Shown one piece after another: positions 1 through 9,743 of a DNA stretch of 64,000 nt (position 1 is its first letter; every line of letters starts with the position of its first letter). The notes below the pieces were generated by a model, which searched no databases, had not been told where the DNA came from, and worked only from the letters and a program-made list of their open reading frames with translations. The stretch covers positions 62,001-126,000 of the forward strand of contig NZ_SCMB01000004.1 of the NCBI RefSeq assembly GCF_014323605.1, read 5' to 3'. The stretch is from Lactobacillus kimbladii (lineage in GTDB: Bacteria > Bacillota > Bacilli > Lactobacillales > Lactobacillaceae). The translations under genes and the position numbers were made by a program.

Positions 1-1020
1 GTATTGTGGCTTTATAATACGTTTACCAATTGTCTTGCCAGATGTGTCATAAAGTTCAACGCTGTTATCTGTCACTGGCGTAACGTAAGTATAAACTAAG
101 TCGCGATAATCAATAATAGGCAAATTCTTTTTCAATTTAACATCGTCTTCATCAACATATTCATCCGGATAGTCGTGCAGTCTGTAAAGATAACCCTCAA
201 AGCCATCATTTTGGTAAGGAATAACAGTTAAATCAAGTTTAATCTTCTGTCCTTTTTTCAGTTTACGTTTAACGGCAGAATAATTTACCGTTATGCTGGC
301 GGTGTTCTTAAGAACAGTCGCTGACGAAACACCGTTGTAGCGAGCAATGTGACCGTTAATATAGCCGACGTTGGCTGCTTTAATGTAACTGTTATGTCCT
401 AAGGAGTAAAAATATTTTCCTTTTATTTTGTGGGCAGGTACGTATTTGGCTTGGAAGTACCTTGCGACATCATTAAGGTAGTAAAAATATTTGGGTGTTT
501 TAGTAGCAGTCTTAGCTTTTCCTTGGTACTTAACAACTGTATTAGTTCTTAGTTTCTTTCCCGTTGTTTTGCCAGTCTTGGTGTAAATCAGTGCATCGTG
601 TTTGATAGTCAATTTGCCTTGTGTGATATTGCGCCCATTGACTTTTAAAACATTAGCATTATTAATGTAATAGTTATGCCCTAAGTGGTAAAATTTTTGT
701 CCGTTAATTTTTTTAGTGCCGTAGTAGGGATAACTGGTTCTACTGTCATCATCATAAACTATCATTTCTGTAGTTAAATAGCCCTTGGAATCAGCATTAA
801 AGCCGTTAGGAATGTTATAGCTATGTGTACCCCGATTTTGCTTCAATTTTATTTTATGGCCTGACGGGTTGTAAACATAATCGCTCTCAAGCAGCATGAC
901 TTTTCCTTTGGTTTTCTGAGCAGCTTCTACTGTTTGGCAGTTAGCGGTATATGGTAAAAATAGAGTGGTGGATAGAGCCAGGGCTGTTAAGCCAATGCCA
1001 ACTTTCTTGAAAAATTTCAT
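1..1020 (-). CDS. Secreted SLAP-domain surface protein (partial, runs off left edge)
   Basis: An open frame of 340 codons runs from an ATG at 1020 to the window edge with no stop, so the C-terminus is missing. The start has a good ribosome binding site (GAGGTG, 4-9 bases upstream of the ATG). The N-terminus is a Sec signal peptide (MKFFKKVGIGLTALALSTTL) with a likely cleavage near VEAAQ. The rest is rich in Lys, Tyr and Asn and has repeated units of the form KYFYxLGHNxYIKAANV, typical of the C-terminal SLAP modules that anchor Lactobacillus proteins to the cell wall. Three such modules are visible. The protein is probably exported and wall-associated. The specific function is unknown because no catalytic domain is seen. 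Confidence 0.8.
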   Translation of the reverse strand, partial: MKFFKKVGIGLTALALSTTLFLPYTANCQTVEAAQKTKGKVMLLESDYVYNPSGHKIKLKQNRGTHSYNIPNGFNADSKGYLTTEMIVYDDDSRTSYPYYGTKKINGQKFYHLGHNYYINNANVLKVNGRNITQGKLTIKHDALIYTKTGKTTGKKLRTNTVVKYQGKAKTATKTPKYFYYLNDVARYFQAKYVPAHKIKGKYFYSLGHNSYIKAANVGYINGHIARYNGVSSATVLKNTASITVNYSAVKRKLKKGQKIKLDLTVIPYQNDGFEGYLYRLHDYPDEYVDEDDVKLKKNLPIIDYRDLVYTYVTPVTDNSVELYDTSGKTIGKRIIKPQY

Positions 1021-1177
1021 ATCTTCACCTCATTATCTATGATTTTGTACCTAATATAATTATAACGTAAACTAGTTAGTAAAATCAGAGCAAACAGACG
1101 TTCATTTATTTTTGCTAGCGGACAAATACTTGTATAATTAGGTTAGTAAGTATCTAGAAGTAAATAAAGAAGATGTA

Positions 1178-2503
1178 ATGATGAAGCAAGAATCATTATT
1201 TGCAAATAGTGGGCAAAATGAACCTTTGGCTAACCGCGTACGGCCCCAAAATCTAGCTCAGTTTGTAGGACAAGAACAGCTGCTGGGACCGGGAAAAATT
1301 CTGCGGGAAATCATTGATAATGACCAAGTTTCCTCAATGATTTTTTGGGGACCACCGGGAGTCGGCAAAACGACTTTGGCTGAAATAATTGCCCGGCAGA
1401 GTCAAGCGAGCTTTTTTAATTTTAGTGCGGTTGACAGTAGCATCACTAAAATTCGCAAAATTATGAAGCAGGCTGAAGCAGAACACGAAGTGGGGCAAAA
1501 AACGCTGGTATTTGTAGATGAAATCCATCGTTTTAATAAAGCACAACAAGATGCTTTTTTACCCTACGTTGAGCGTGGCAGTATCACCTTAATTGGCGCC
1601 ACGACCGAAAATCCTTCCTTTGAAGTTAACTCGGCGCTGCTTTCACGCTGTAAGGTTTTTGTCTTAAAACCGCTTGAAGTCAAAGATATCATTAAGTTAT
1701 TACAAAATGCTTTACGCAACCCTAACGGTTTTGGCAAGTTAACCGTTAAAATCAGTAAGCAAGAGATTAAAGCCATTGCCAAATTTGCCAACGGTGATGC
1801 CAGAACTGCTTTAAATACGCTGGAGATGGCAGTCTTAAACGGCAACAAAAGTGGTAATACGATTGCTGTGACTATGGACAGTTTGGGACAATTAATTACC
1901 CAAAAGTCGGTCCTGTATGATAAAGACGGAGAAGAACACTACAATATCATCTCCGCTTTGCATAAATCGATGCGTAACAGCGATGTAGATGCGGCAATTT
2001 ATTGGCTGTCGCGAATGCTTGAAGGGGGAGAAGATCCTCTTTATATAGCACGTAGACTAGTGCGTTTTGCCAGTGAAGATATTGGCTTGGCAGATACTAA
2101 TGCACTAAATGTGGCGGTCAACGTCTTTCAGGCTTGTCAATTTATAGGGATGCCGGAATGTGATGTGCATTTGACGGAAGCAGTGATTTATTTGTCGCTC
2201 GCGCCGAAGTCAAACGCAGTTTATAAGGCTAGACTAGCCGCTGAAGAAGATGTCAAAAAGACTGTTGATGAACCAGTGCCGCTGCAGATCCGCAACGCGC
2301 CCACCAAGTTGATGAAAGATTTAGGTTATGGCAAAGGTTACCAGCTGGCGCATTATGCTAAAGACAAGTTAACGACAATGAAAACTATGCCACCAAGTTT
2401 AGAGGGACACGAATATTATTTGCCAACCTCGCAAGGTCATGAAGACCGCTTTAAAAAGAGGCTGGAACAAATTAAAGAATGGCACAAAGAACACGATAAA
2501 TAG
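1178..2503 (+). CDS. rarA: Replication-associated recombination protein A (RarA/MgsA AAA+ ATPase)
   Basis: The protein is 441 aa, the normal length for RarA/MgsA/WRNIP1-family AAA+ ATPases, which act at stalled replication forks with SSB. Walker A (GPPGVGKT, residues about 58-65) and Walker B (VFVDEIH, about 111-117) are intact, followed by sensor 1 (GATTENPSF), an arginine finger region (SRC) and the conserved C-terminal tetramerisation and lid segments ([19 protein letters not shown]). Either of two adjacent ATGs (1178, 1181) may be used. It is transcribed divergently from the SLAP gene and followed by a hairpin terminator. It is a housekeeping gene with no sign of transfer. Confidence 0.95.
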   Translation: MMKQESLFANSGQNEPLANRVRPQNLAQFVGQEQLLGPGKILREIIDNDQVSSMIFWGPPGVGKTTLAEIIARQSQASFFNFSAVDSSITKIRKIMKQAEAEHEVGQKTLVFVDEIHRFNKAQQDAFLPYVERGSITLIGATTENPSFEVNSALLSRCKVFVLKPLEVKDIIKLLQNALRNPNGFGKLTVKISKQEIKAIAKFANGDARTALNTLEMAVLNGNKSGNTIAVTMDSLGQLITQKSVLYDKDGEEHYNIISALHKSMRNSDVDAAIYWLSRMLEGGEDPLYIARRLVRFASEDIGLADTNALNVAVNVFQACQFIGMPECDVHLTEAVIYLSLAPKSNAVYKARLAAEEDVKKTVDEPVPLQIRNAPTKLMKDLGYGKGYQLAHYAKDKLTTMKTMPPSLEGHEYYLPTSQGHEDRFKKRLEQIKEWHKEHDK

Positions 2504-2628
2504 CGCTCAGCTTTTAAAGTCTAACCTCATTAGTTTTAATTACCGGGACACTAAAAGAATAATATAACAGATCGATTAGCTGGATGATGAATTAAGCGGA
2601 CACTGCTATTTGAGCATCAACTAAAAAG

Positions 2629-2663
2629 CAGGCAAACCACAATTTGAGTGGTTTGCCTGTTTT
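2629..2663 (+). terminator. Rho-independent terminator after rarA
   Basis: A perfect 12 bp stem (CAGGCAAACCAC / GTGGTTTGCCTG) with a 7-base loop is followed by TTTT. Confidence 0.8.
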
Positions 2664-2703
2664 CGTGCTCTTTCTTTTCTGTGGCAATATTTACTTAAAT
2701 TCA

Positions 2704-3015
2704 TTATTTAACGAAAAGCATGTTGCCTGAAGCCCACATAATGTAAAAAAACAGAATAACACAAATTATTAGAGCTAATAGCCAACCTAAAACCAAACTT
2801 ATAATAAAGGTAATATGTTTGTGTTGAAAAAATGTTGTCAATACTTCCGCTAAAGCTGATAGTAGAAGACCTAAGGCGCCAACGCTTAAATCAACAGATT
2901 TGAAAAACGGTAAGATTAAAACCAATAAGAATGCGCCTAATACAATAAACCATAAATATTTATAGCCATGATCTATTAGCAGTTGTTCTTTCATCGTAGT
3001 CTGGTTTTTGATCAT
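2704..3015 (-). CDS. Small three-helix membrane protein, unknown function
   Basis: The start is set at the ATG at 3015 (MIKNQTTMKEQ), because GGAG lies 9-12 bases upstream. A longer frame from a TTG at 3028-3030 would start on that Shine-Dalgarno sequence. The product is 103 aa with three hydrophobic segments (about residues 20-38, 45-62 and 73-98) and charged loops, so it is an integral membrane protein. No family is recognised. It is convergent with rarA and shares its terminator region. Confidence 0.65.
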   Translation of the reverse strand: MIKNQTTMKEQLLIDHGYKYLWFIVLGAFLLVLILPFFKSVDLSVGALGLLLSALAEVLTTFFQHKHITFIISLVLGWLLALIICVILFFYIMWASGNMLFVK

Positions 3016-3389
3016 TATTAATAGCTCCAATCATGATATTGCCAAGATTTATTATGCACAAAGCAATATTAAATTTTTCACAGATACCAACTTTTGTATG
3101 TCTCTCTGAATTTTTTTCAGATAAAAAAAAGCAGTTTTAATTTAACTTAAAATTTCAGTTATACCTATGATAATAATAACTTATAGGTTAGTACATAACT
3201 ATTAAGATGTAAAGCGAGTAATTAAAAATAAATTAAATTTATTGCCAAATATTATAAGAATAAGCGCAGTACTTATTATTTTTTATGATTTAATCGCAAT
3301 TACTGATTATACTGTTGATTAACATTATATTTCATTTATAATTATATAATAATTAAAAAATTCAAGAAAGAAAGGTTATAGGAAATGAG
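3016..3389. other. AT-rich intergenic region between divergent small membrane-protein genes
   Basis: These 374 bases are extremely AT-rich and hold no supported gene. An inverted repeat ACCTAT...ATAGGT (about 3163-3188) and TATAAT-like boxes (for example 3345-3350) fit a promoter region for the gene at 3390. No riboswitch-like structure was recognised. Confidence 0.4.
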
Positions 3390-3767
3390 ATGAAAATGAA
3401 ATTAGCAAGAGCTGCTTTATTATTGTTGTGTCCATTTGGAATGGCGCTTTTTTTCTCCAATAAGCCGAATTTTAACTTAATATGGTCAATTAGTGCGTTC
3501 ATCATGACAATAATTGCTACAGCTTGGCTTGAGGTAAAAGAAGATACATTTATTGACCAAGTCGAAAATGACTTAATTTACTGTATGGTATTACAAGGCG
3601 CACCTATTAGTTTTGAAACTTTATATTTGTTAAATATGACAGATGAGCAAGAAGACCACCCGTTATTGATACTCTTTATTATTGTTTTAAATTTAATCTG
3701 TGTGTTCTTACTTGACTATTTAATTAATCGAGTTAAATTTTACAAAGTTGAAGATAAAAATGATTAA
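3390..3767 (+). CDS. Hypothetical integral membrane protein
   Basis: The product is 125 aa with three or four hydrophobic segments (about residues 7-24, 28-46 and 92-115). The middle loop is acidic (EVKEDTFIDQVENDL) and the tail charged. GGA lies 6 bases before the ATG and AAAGG further upstream. The coding sequence is as AT-rich as its surroundings. No family is recognised and no operon partner is evident. A hairpin terminator follows. Confidence 0.55.
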   Translation: MKMKLARAALLLLCPFGMALFFSNKPNFNLIWSISAFIMTIIATAWLEVKEDTFIDQVENDLIYCMVLQGAPISFETLYLLNMTDEQEDHPLLILFIIVLNLICVFLLDYLINRVKFYKVEDKND

Positions 3768-3782
3768 AATTTAACATAATTT

Positions 3783-3820
3783 GAGTACCAGGCTATTAAA
3801 ATGCTTAGTACTTTTTTTCT
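3783..3820 (+). terminator. Probable Rho-independent terminator
   Basis: An imperfect stem of about 10 bp (AGTACCAGGC pairing GCTTAGTACT with one mismatch) is followed by seven T residues. Confidence 0.55.
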
Positions 3821-4046
3821 AGCATAAAGTTCGTCAGACTATTTGATATATATCGGTTTTTTAGTTGTCTCTTCCAATAGTTTTTTTAGTTTAGAGTGGT
3901 AAAAGTTACGAACTTTTATTTGATAAAAATTACTTCAGTCTTGTAAATATAATTTGTAATTTACAAAGCAGAGACATTAATAATATACTTAAATAAAGTA
4001 GCAGTGTATGCATAATAATAATCGATTATATGAATATAGGCAAAAA

Positions 4047-4964
4047 ATGAGTAGCACATCAGTGATAGAAAACGTCATAATTAACGGCACTAAACTTTAT
4101 TTTTCAATTAGTTCAAAGCAAGGCCGGAAACCAATCATTTTATACTTGCATGGTGGACCGGGCGATGCCTGCATCCCCTTGACTAAAAAATTTAATAGCG
4201 AACTGGAAGATCATTTTATCTTTGTCAATTTGGAACAAAGGGGCAGTGGACTATCGTATTACAAATTTTCACCTGAAGAAAACTTGTCCATTAATACCAT
4301 CTTGGCAGATATACATCAGTTTGTGCTTTATTTATTAAAACGGTTAAAACAAGATAAATTGATTATTATGGGTCATTCTTGGGGTACGGTTTTAGGACTC
4401 TATTTTATTCAAATGTATCCAGACCTAGTTACGCAATATATCGGAATTGGTCAAGTCGTTAATATGAAAAAGAATATTGTTTTACAAAAAGCTTTTTTAC
4501 AAACAAAAATGAAAAATACTGCCAAACTTGATCAACTTGATTTTGTACAAGAACCAACTAAAGCCAGCCTGAAATTAACTAAAATGATTGTGGCTTATGG
4601 CGGCTCGATCTATGGCGCTAAAAACTACCGTAAATTAATTTGGCCGTTTATATCCGCTAAAGATTATTCTTTTAAAGACTTAATTCATCGTTTGCAGGGC
4701 TCGAAGCAATCAATTCAATATTTTTGGGAAGAACTGATGGCCGTAAATTTCGAAAACAGCGTGCATTTTGCCGTTCCCATCACTTTTTGTGAGGGCAGGC
4801 ATGACCATCATGTGTCCTCGCAGTTGACTGCAGAATATGCTGCTAAAATTACTAGTTCGTGCAAATTGATTTGGTTTGACCATTCTGGTCATTTCCCGCA
4901 GTGGGAAGAGCCAACTAAATTTAATCAGGAAATTATTAGACTTTTAGAACCACAAGCAAACTAA
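4047..4964 (+). CDS. Alpha/beta hydrolase, proline iminopeptidase-like
   Basis: The start is set at 4047 (MSSTSVIENV) because AGG lies 6 bases upstream. An in-frame ATG at 4008 lacks a ribosome binding site, so the N-terminus is uncertain by 13 residues. The 305 aa product has the oxyanion-hole motif HGGPG, an LEQRGSG segment, the nucleophile elbow GHSWG (Ser about 111), an acid candidate in EGRHDHH, and a C-terminal His in SGHFPQWE. HGGPG together with DQRGxG-like and GHSWG motifs is typical of the prolyl aminopeptidase branch (peptidase family S33). True peptidase activity is an inference. It is monocistronic, with a terminator shared with the convergent transporter operon. Confidence 0.75.
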   Translation: MSSTSVIENVIINGTKLYFSISSKQGRKPIILYLHGGPGDACIPLTKKFNSELEDHFIFVNLEQRGSGLSYYKFSPEENLSINTILADIHQFVLYLLKRLKQDKLIIMGHSWGTVLGLYFIQMYPDLVTQYIGIGQVVNMKKNIVLQKAFLQTKMKNTAKLDQLDFVQEPTKASLKLTKMIVAYGGSIYGAKNYRKLIWPFISAKDYSFKDLIHRLQGSKQSIQYFWEELMAVNFENSVHFAVPITFCEGRHDHHVSSQLTAEYAAKITSSCKLIWFDHSGHFPQWEEPTKFNQEIIRLLEPQAN

Positions 4965-5000
4965 AAAACTGGCAAATCACGTAGATTTACCAGTTTTTTA
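4963..5000. terminator. Bidirectional terminator
   Basis: The hairpin AACTGGCAAATC / GATTTACCAGTT is flanked by A6 on one side and T6 on the other, so it can end both the hydrolase gene (+) and the ABC transporter operon (-). Confidence 0.8.
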
Positions 5001-5017
5001 TGTTTAATTAGACTTTA

Positions 5018-5767
5018 TTAGTTATTCTGAAAATTACTTAAAAACTTCGCGGTTTTTTCATTTTGCGGGTGATTGAATAACTGATCAGGTTTACCTTGTT
5101 CGGCTATTACACCGTCGCTGATGAAAAACATTTGATCAGAAATTTCTTTAGCAAATGCCATTTCGTGCGTTACGATAATCATCGTTAAACCTGTAGTGGC
5201 CAGGTTCTTCATGACGCTTAAAACTTCACCGACCATTTCTGGATCCAAAGCACTAGTAGGCTCATCAAATAACAGAATTTCAGGATCCATGCAGATAGCG
5301 CGGGCAATCGCAACCCGTTGTTGTTGTCCACCTGAAAGTTGGTTGGGACGAGCATTAACGTATTGCTCCATACCTACTTTTTTCAGATTAGCAAGTGCAA
5401 TTTTACGAGCCTCGTCTTTTGACCGTTTTAATACTAACTCTTGACCTACCATACAATTAGCTAAAACATTCTTGTTTTCAAACAAGTCAAATTGTTGGAA
5501 AACCATGCCGACTTTAGCACGATAAATATTGCGATTGTAGTTTGGTGCCAAAACATTTTTGCCGTGAAAATCAACTTCACCAGCAGTGGGTTCCTCAAGC
5601 AAATTGATGCAGCGCAAAGTTGTTGATTTACCGCCACCTGACGGGCCAATAATGGTGGCAATTTCACCTTTATTAATGTCAAAAGAGATATCTTTCAAAA
5701 CCTGGTGTTCACCGAATGTTTTCTTGATGTGCTTTAAACTTAAAATAGTTTCGTTTGTTTCAGTCAT
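5018..5767 (-). CDS. Polar amino-acid ABC transporter, ATP-binding subunit (GlnQ/HisP type; probable lysine uptake)
   Basis: The product is a 249 aa ABC ATPase of the polar amino-acid uptake family. Walker A is GPSGGGKST, the Q-loop lies in [10 protein letters not shown], the signature is LSGGQQQR, Walker B is [14 protein letters not shown] and the H-loop is VTHEM. It is the second gene of an operon. Its ATG overlaps the stop of the upstream binding-protein/permease gene (TAATG), indicating translational coupling. The whole unit is downstream of a lysine riboswitch, so the substrate is inferred to be lysine or another basic amino acid rather than glutamine, although sequence similarity alone would say GlnQ. 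Confidence 0.9.
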   Translation of the reverse strand: MTETNETILSLKHIKKTFGEHQVLKDISFDINKGEIATIIGPSGGGKSTTLRCINLLEEPTAGEVDFHGKNVLAPNYNRNIYRAKVGMVFQQFDLFENKNVLANCMVGQELVLKRSKDEARKIALANLKKVGMEQYVNARPNQLSGGQQQRVAIARAICMDPEILLFDEPTSALDPEMVGEVLSVMKNLATTGLTMIIVTHEMAFAKEISDQMFFISDGVIAEQGKPDQLFNHPQNEKTAKFLSNFQNN

Positions 5768-7392
5768 TAGTTCTTAGCCTCCATGTCTTTAGGTGTGCCC
5801 ACTTGAACTTGGTTTGCCATTAAGTTGTAATTCTTACTTCCTTGGAGGTGTTTTTCAATTAAGTTGAAAATTCTCGTGATAGTAAAGGTCAAGATGAGGT
5901 AGATAGCAGAAATTGTCAGGTAAGTTGGGAAGAACTTGAATGTCTGACTAGCAACAGTTGAACCAACGAAGAACAACTCTGATACGGAGATGATGCTCAG
6001 GACTGAAGTATCCTTGATATTAACGATAAATTCGTTAGTAATTGAAGGCAGGCAATTCTTGATCGCTTGTGGCAAAATAATATGCCACATTCTTTGATTA
6101 TGAGTCATTCCCAACGCGCTGGCTGCTTCAAATTGACCTTCGGGTGTAGAAATAATTCCTCCCCGAATGATTTCGGCTAAATATGCTCCAGTATTGATGG
6201 AAACAATGATTAGTGCGGCAATGGTTCTGTCAATGTTCAAGTGCCAGAATTGGGCAATACCATAGTAAATAACAGCAGCTTGAACCATCATTGGCGTACC
6301 CCGGAAAATTTCAATATAAACTGAAAGCAACCAGTTGACAAACTTGAGCAGCCATCTTTTACCACCGGTTGTTGGTGTAGGAATAGTTCTCACAATACCA
6401 ACGGCCAATCCAATAAAGAAGCCTGCTATGGTACCTACAGAAGCCAGAAGAAGCGTCATGCCGATACCATTTAAGATCATGCCGCCATATTGGCGCCACA
6501 TAGATACTAACCAAGGCTCTGACTTAGCCTTTTTACCTCTTTTATCATTATCAGTTTTAGGCTGCTGCTTAACAGCTTCAGTCATTAACCTAACCCTTTT
6601 TGCTTGAGGAATAGTAGCTAAAATTTGGTTGACACTCTTGAGCAGTGCCTTGTTAGGCTTAGCAATTCCGATTGAGGTAACAGACTCTTCTTTAGTAGCG
6701 TGAAAACCAGCCATTTTGCTGACAGGAATTGACTTAATGTCAGGGTCAACCATCTTAAAGGAAGTTGATTCAGTGTCTTCGGCAACATAGCCGTCAATGG
6801 TACCTGAAATTAAACTTTGCCGCATTGCCGCAAAATCACGCATAGCCGGTTGTCTCTTAGCACCTTTTAACTGCTTGATTAAATCATAGTGGAAAGTGCC
6901 TTGCTGCGCTGTTAATTTGGCACCCTTAAAGTCGGTCAGCTTTTTAGCGTTGGCATATCTGCTGTTAATCTTGGTAATTACCACAAAAGTACTGTTTCTA
7001 TATGGCTTAGAGAAATTAATGGCCTTTTCACGTTCAGCTGTTGGGCTCATCCCAGCGATAATCAAATCAGCTTTGCCACTGGTCAAAGCGGGGAGTAAAC
7101 CATCCCATTCGGTCTTAACAACTTCTACTTTTCTATGTAATTTTTGACCAATAATTTTGGCAATTTTAACGTCATAGCCATTGGCGTATTCTTTCGACCC
7201 TTCAATTGGCACAGCACCATTGGCATTATTAGTCTGTGTCCAATTGTACGGCTGATAATTAGCTTCCATGGCGACTTTTAGCGTACCATCGTCCTTTTTG
7301 GCGTTAACTTCATTTAGACTAAAATTAGCCCCAATGCCCAAACAAGTGAATAAGGCAACTAAGGTAGCCAACCACTTAAATCTTGACTTCAT
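5767..7392 (-). CDS. Amino-acid ABC transporter, fused substrate-binding and permease protein (probable lysine uptake)
   Basis: The start is the ATG at 7392 ([11 protein letters not shown]), 8 bases after GGAGG. The frame stays open upstream only because it crosses the riboswitch. The 541 aa protein has a signal peptide (about 1-30), a type 3 solute-binding domain (about 35-290, with [13 protein letters not shown] and [16 protein letters not shown]) and a permease domain (about 295-541) with the EAA loop ([20 protein letters not shown]). Such SBP-permease fusions are common in lactic acid bacteria (GlnPH type). The preceding lysine riboswitch and intrinsic terminator predict that excess lysine shuts expression off. 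Confidence 0.92.
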   Translation of the reverse strand: MKSRFKWLATLVALFTCLGIGANFSLNEVNAKKDDGTLKVAMEANYQPYNWTQTNNANGAVPIEGSKEYANGYDVKIAKIIGQKLHRKVEVVKTEWDGLLPALTSGKADLIIAGMSPTAEREKAINFSKPYRNSTFVVITKINSRYANAKKLTDFKGAKLTAQQGTFHYDLIKQLKGAKRQPAMRDFAAMRQSLISGTIDGYVAEDTESTSFKMVDPDIKSIPVSKMAGFHATKEESVTSIGIAKPNKALLKSVNQILATIPQAKRVRLMTEAVKQQPKTDNDKRGKKAKSEPWLVSMWRQYGGMILNGIGMTLLLASVGTIAGFFIGLAVGIVRTIPTPTTGGKRWLLKFVNWLLSVYIEIFRGTPMMVQAAVIYYGIAQFWHLNIDRTIAALIIVSINTGAYLAEIIRGGIISTPEGQFEAASALGMTHNQRMWHIILPQAIKNCLPSITNEFIVNIKDTSVLSIISVSELFFVGSTVASQTFKFFPTYLTISAIYLILTFTITRIFNLIEKHLQGSKNYNLMANQVQVGTPKDMEAKN

Positions 7393-7445
7393 TTTGAAAA
7401 CCTCCACAAAATATGTTTCAAATAAAGCCAATACAATAAAAGCGT

Positions 7446-7482
7446 AAATAAAAACCTCGCTGTTACACAAAACAACGAGGTT
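7446..7482 (-). terminator. Riboswitch-controlled terminator in the transporter leader
   Basis: On the minus strand ACCTCGTTGTT pairs with AACAGCGAGGT, followed by TTTTATTT. It sits between the lysine riboswitch aptamer and the start codon, as expected for the expression platform. Confidence 0.75.
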
Positions 7483-7507
7483 ATAATCTATTTTTTTAAA
7501 CAAATCA

Positions 7508-7675
7508 TATAGCGCTCCCCGGGGACTAACCGGGACAGTCTGCAAAATATTCTCTTGCAGCCCAACAAGAAGATTGAAACGAACAACATTCTTGTTTCGG
7601 CGGTAATTCTTACGCTAATCTTCAAAGTGTTCGCTCACTCAGATTAGTTTCGTAACGACCGCGACCTCTATTGCA
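7508..7675 (-). promoter_or_regulatory. Lysine riboswitch (L-box)
   Basis: Read on the minus strand, the leader has the ordered conserved blocks of the lysine aptamer. AGAGGTCGCGG is at the 5' end (7660-7670), GCCGAAAC in the central junction (7594-7601), then GGGCTG and ACTGTCCCGG, and a 3' block GGGGAGCGCTAT. Its CTAT closes helix P1 with ATAG at the start. It follows a consensus promoter and precedes a terminator hairpin and an amino-acid ABC transporter. L-boxes in Lactobacillales are known to control lysine transporters, so this is the best evidence for the transporter's substrate. Confidence 0.82.
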
Positions 7676-7699
7676 TTGGAAATTATTTAACTTAGAAAA

Positions 7700-7728
7700 A
7701 TAATAGGCTATTAAGAGTGACTTGTCAA
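7700..7728 (-). promoter_or_regulatory. Sigma-A promoter of the lysine-riboswitch operon
   Basis: On the minus strand TTGACA (7723-7728) and TATTAT (7700-7705) are separated by exactly 17 bases. It ends about 30 bases before the aptamer. Confidence 0.8.
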
Positions 7729-7810
7729 TAATTTTATTTAAAAAATATTTTATAATTATCTCATTTATTATCTTTTACTATTTTAAAAGGGCACGGTGAT
7801 CCTGCTCTCA

Positions 7811-8440
7811 CTACCAGCCATTATCCTTTTGATAAGCACTTTTTTTCATTCTGGAAACATAGGGATTACCTGCTGTATAATAACGTAATTTTTTATTGGC
7901 CCATTCTAATTCGGATTGACTCACGCCAATTCTGGCACTGGTTTTAATTTCCTTAGCCCACTTTTTATGATTATCATCTAAATCAATTTTAAATGGAGAG
8001 TCAGATAAGAGGTGTAAATTCCACTTTTTACTGTGAATACCAAAAGCCTGCATCATTTTCGCAGGACCATTAGTTAAAAGCACCCCATTTTTGCCGGCAC
8101 GATTTTTAATCATCTGCTCTATGCCCCAGACTGGTTCGATGGCTCTAATTAAAACTCCTTGCGGCTCATTATATTCTTGTGTTGCAACATCGAAAAAGAA
8201 ATACTGTCTTTGGGCGTAAATGTAGATAGTTCCGCCTTTACGATAAAGACCTTCATTAGCCGGACTGCGATGACCGCCGTATGAATGTGCTGCTCGGTCT
8301 TTAACGCCTAAGTAAGCTTCAGCTTCCACAATATAGCCACCCATTATATTCTGGCCATCATTATATGTTAATGGTCTGCCAATCAAGTCTTTAGTAATAG
8401 CAGCAGTTGATTTATTAGAGAAATAAGTTGAATAATTCAT
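7811..8440 (-). CDS. 3-methyladenine DNA glycosylase (AAG/MPG family)
   Basis: The product is 209 aa, the usual length of bacterial AAG-type glycosylases, which excise alkylated purines from DNA. The active-site block YIVEAEAYLG (catalytic Glu about 41, with Tyr 43), the RAAHSYGG segment (His 52) and the substrate-binding stretch RKGGTIYIYAQRQYFF are present, as is the NGPAKMMQAFGI motif near the C-terminus. The start has GGAAG 7 bases upstream. It is divergent from the DUF488 gene with only about 44 bases between the start codons, so the promoters overlap. Confidence 0.92.
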   Translation of the reverse strand: MNYSTYFSNKSTAAITKDLIGRPLTYNDGQNIMGGYIVEAEAYLGVKDRAAHSYGGHRSPANEGLYRKGGTIYIYAQRQYFFFDVATQEYNEPQGVLIRAIEPVWGIEQMIKNRAGKNGVLLTNGPAKMMQAFGIHSKKWNLHLLSDSPFKIDLDDNHKKWAKEIKTSARIGVSQSELEWANKKLRYYTAGNPYVSRMKKSAYQKDNGW

Positions 8441-8484
8441 TTTTTCTTCCGTGTAGTAAACTTAAACTAAAAGGAGATATTACA

Positions 8485-8844
8485 ATGACAAAGATAAAAT
8501 TAGTACGCATTTACGACCATGAGCAGCCTGCTGGCTACCGCATTTTAGTTGATCGTCTGTGGCCACGAGGCAAAAGCAAAAAAGATGCTAACTTGGATGA
8601 GTGGGTCAAAGAAATTGGTCCCAGCACCGAATTGCGTAAGTGGTTCAATCACGATGATACTAAATATCCTGAGTTTAGGCAAAAGTACATTGCTGAATTA
8701 GAACATAATCCTGTGACTGCCAGTTTTATCACCCGAGTGAAAGACGAACTTGCAAAACAAGATGTCCTTTTTCTTTATGGTGCAAAGAATAAAGAGCACA
8801 ACCAGGCAGTTGTGCTCAAAGAATACGTTGAACAAAGATTATAG
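8485..8844 (+). CDS. DUF488 family protein (YeaO-like)
   Basis: The start is the ATG at 8485 (MTKIKLVRIYD) with AAAGGAG 8 bases upstream. A longer open frame would begin inside the divergent gene's leader. The 119 aa protein shows the DUF488 hallmarks RILVDRLWPRGKSK, LDEWVKEIGPSTELRKWF and LFLYGAKNKEHNQAVVLKEY. The biochemical role of the family is not established. Its stop codon overlaps the end of the convergent terC gene by 6 bases. Confidence 0.9.
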   Translation: MTKIKLVRIYDHEQPAGYRILVDRLWPRGKSKKDANLDEWVKEIGPSTELRKWFNHDDTKYPEFRQKYIAELEHNPVTASFITRVKDELAKQDVLFLYGAKNKEHNQAVVLKEYVEQRL

Positions 8845-9618
8845 TTTCCGTCTTTTCTTTTTTGCTCGTATAAAATGAAAAGCAATAGTTAAGAGAAGAA
8901 TACCGAACACAATAAGGGCAAAAGTTGTATTAGGCAGTTCGTAATGTAACGGTTGCAAAGACAATAAAAGTTTAAGAGCAATGATAGCAATTAAAACGTA
9001 AGCCATCGGTTGCAGTTCAGGAATAATGTCCATCAATTTGATTATGATTTCGGCAACACCGCGCATACACAAGATACCGATCATGCCACCAATTAATACC
9101 ACTACCGGATTACTGGAAACCGCTAGAGCAGCTAAAACTGAATCAATTGAAAAAACGATATCCATTGCTTCAATTGAAATAACGGTCCGCCAGAAAAGTG
9201 ACAGAAAATGTTTGCCCTTTTTGGGAGTGTGCTTAGTAATTTTTGCACTTTCAATCTTTGCGTTAGTGGCAGCCTTTTGGGGATGCCTTTGCTCGTAGAA
9301 AAACTTGAACGATAAATAGAAAAGATAGAGACTTCCTGCTAATTTAATTTCCCAAAAATTGATCAGATAAGTACCAATGCCAATCACAATGAAGCGAAAA
9401 ATGTATGCGCCCCAAAGACCATAGAATAATGACTTTTCCTGTTGTTTCTTGTCAGGCAAAATCTTGGTTTGAGCTGCCAAAACAACTGCATTATCAACAG
9501 AAAGCAAGCATTCCATTAGAATCAGGGTTAAGATGACGAGCCAATCTTTGCCACTGGTCAGTACGTGAATCCAATTACTTCCACTGAAAAAGGGAGCATA
9601 CATTTTAAAAATTGCCAT
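8839..9618 (-). CDS. TerC family integral membrane protein
   Basis: The 259 aa protein has about seven hydrophobic segments and the two signature acidic membrane motifs of TerC (MECLLSVDNA near residues 34-43 and MDIVFSIDSV about 150-159). TerC proteins are implicated in metal ion (notably manganese) efflux or metalation of exported enzymes, and in tellurium resistance by old nomenclature. A cytoplasmic His/Lys-rich loop (about 110-135) separates the two halves. No yybP-ykoY (manganese) riboswitch was recognised in the 125-base upstream region, which has an ordinary promoter. Confidence 0.9.
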   Translation of the reverse strand: MAIFKMYAPFFSGSNWIHVLTSGKDWLVILTLILMECLLSVDNAVVLAAQTKILPDKKQQEKSLFYGLWGAYIFRFIVIGIGTYLINFWEIKLAGSLYLFYLSFKFFYEQRHPQKAATNAKIESAKITKHTPKKGKHFLSLFWRTVISIEAMDIVFSIDSVLAALAVSSNPVVVLIGGMIGILCMRGVAEIIIKLMDIIPELQPMAYVLIAIIALKLLLSLQPLHYELPNTTFALIVFGILLLTIAFHFIRAKKKRRKL

Positions 9619-9681
9619 TTAATTAAAAGCTCTTTTCTAGTCCAGATTTATTTTTGATTACTGTGTCAAGTTTTAACAAGT

Positions 9682-9709
9682 ATTATAGTGGTGCTCGGGT
9701 AAAAAACAA
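9682..9709 (-). promoter_or_regulatory. Promoter of the terC-family gene
   Basis: On the minus strand TTGTTT (9704-9709) and TATAAT (9682-9687) are 16 bases apart, about 65 bases before the start codon. Confidence 0.55.
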
Positions 9710-9743
9710 TCCTAATAACATAAAGACTTTTTTTAAAAACTAG

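Noticed and set aside
5196-5777. Antisense ORFs over the ABC ATPase
   Set aside because: They are shadows of the conserved ATPase reading frame on the other strand; no ribosome binding sites or families.
7393-7545. N-terminal extension of the binding protein-permease frame
   Set aside because: The frame is open only because it crosses the lysine riboswitch and its terminator. A GGAGG and ATG at 7392 with a signal peptide give the true start.
8441-8484. Upstream extension of the DUF488 gene
   Set aside because: The longer frame begins inside the divergent glycosylase gene, while AAAGGAG defines the ATG at 8485.
9619-9743. Possible manganese (yybP-ykoY) riboswitch before the TerC gene
   Set aside because: The 125-base leader shows an ordinary promoter and none of the conserved loop sequences.
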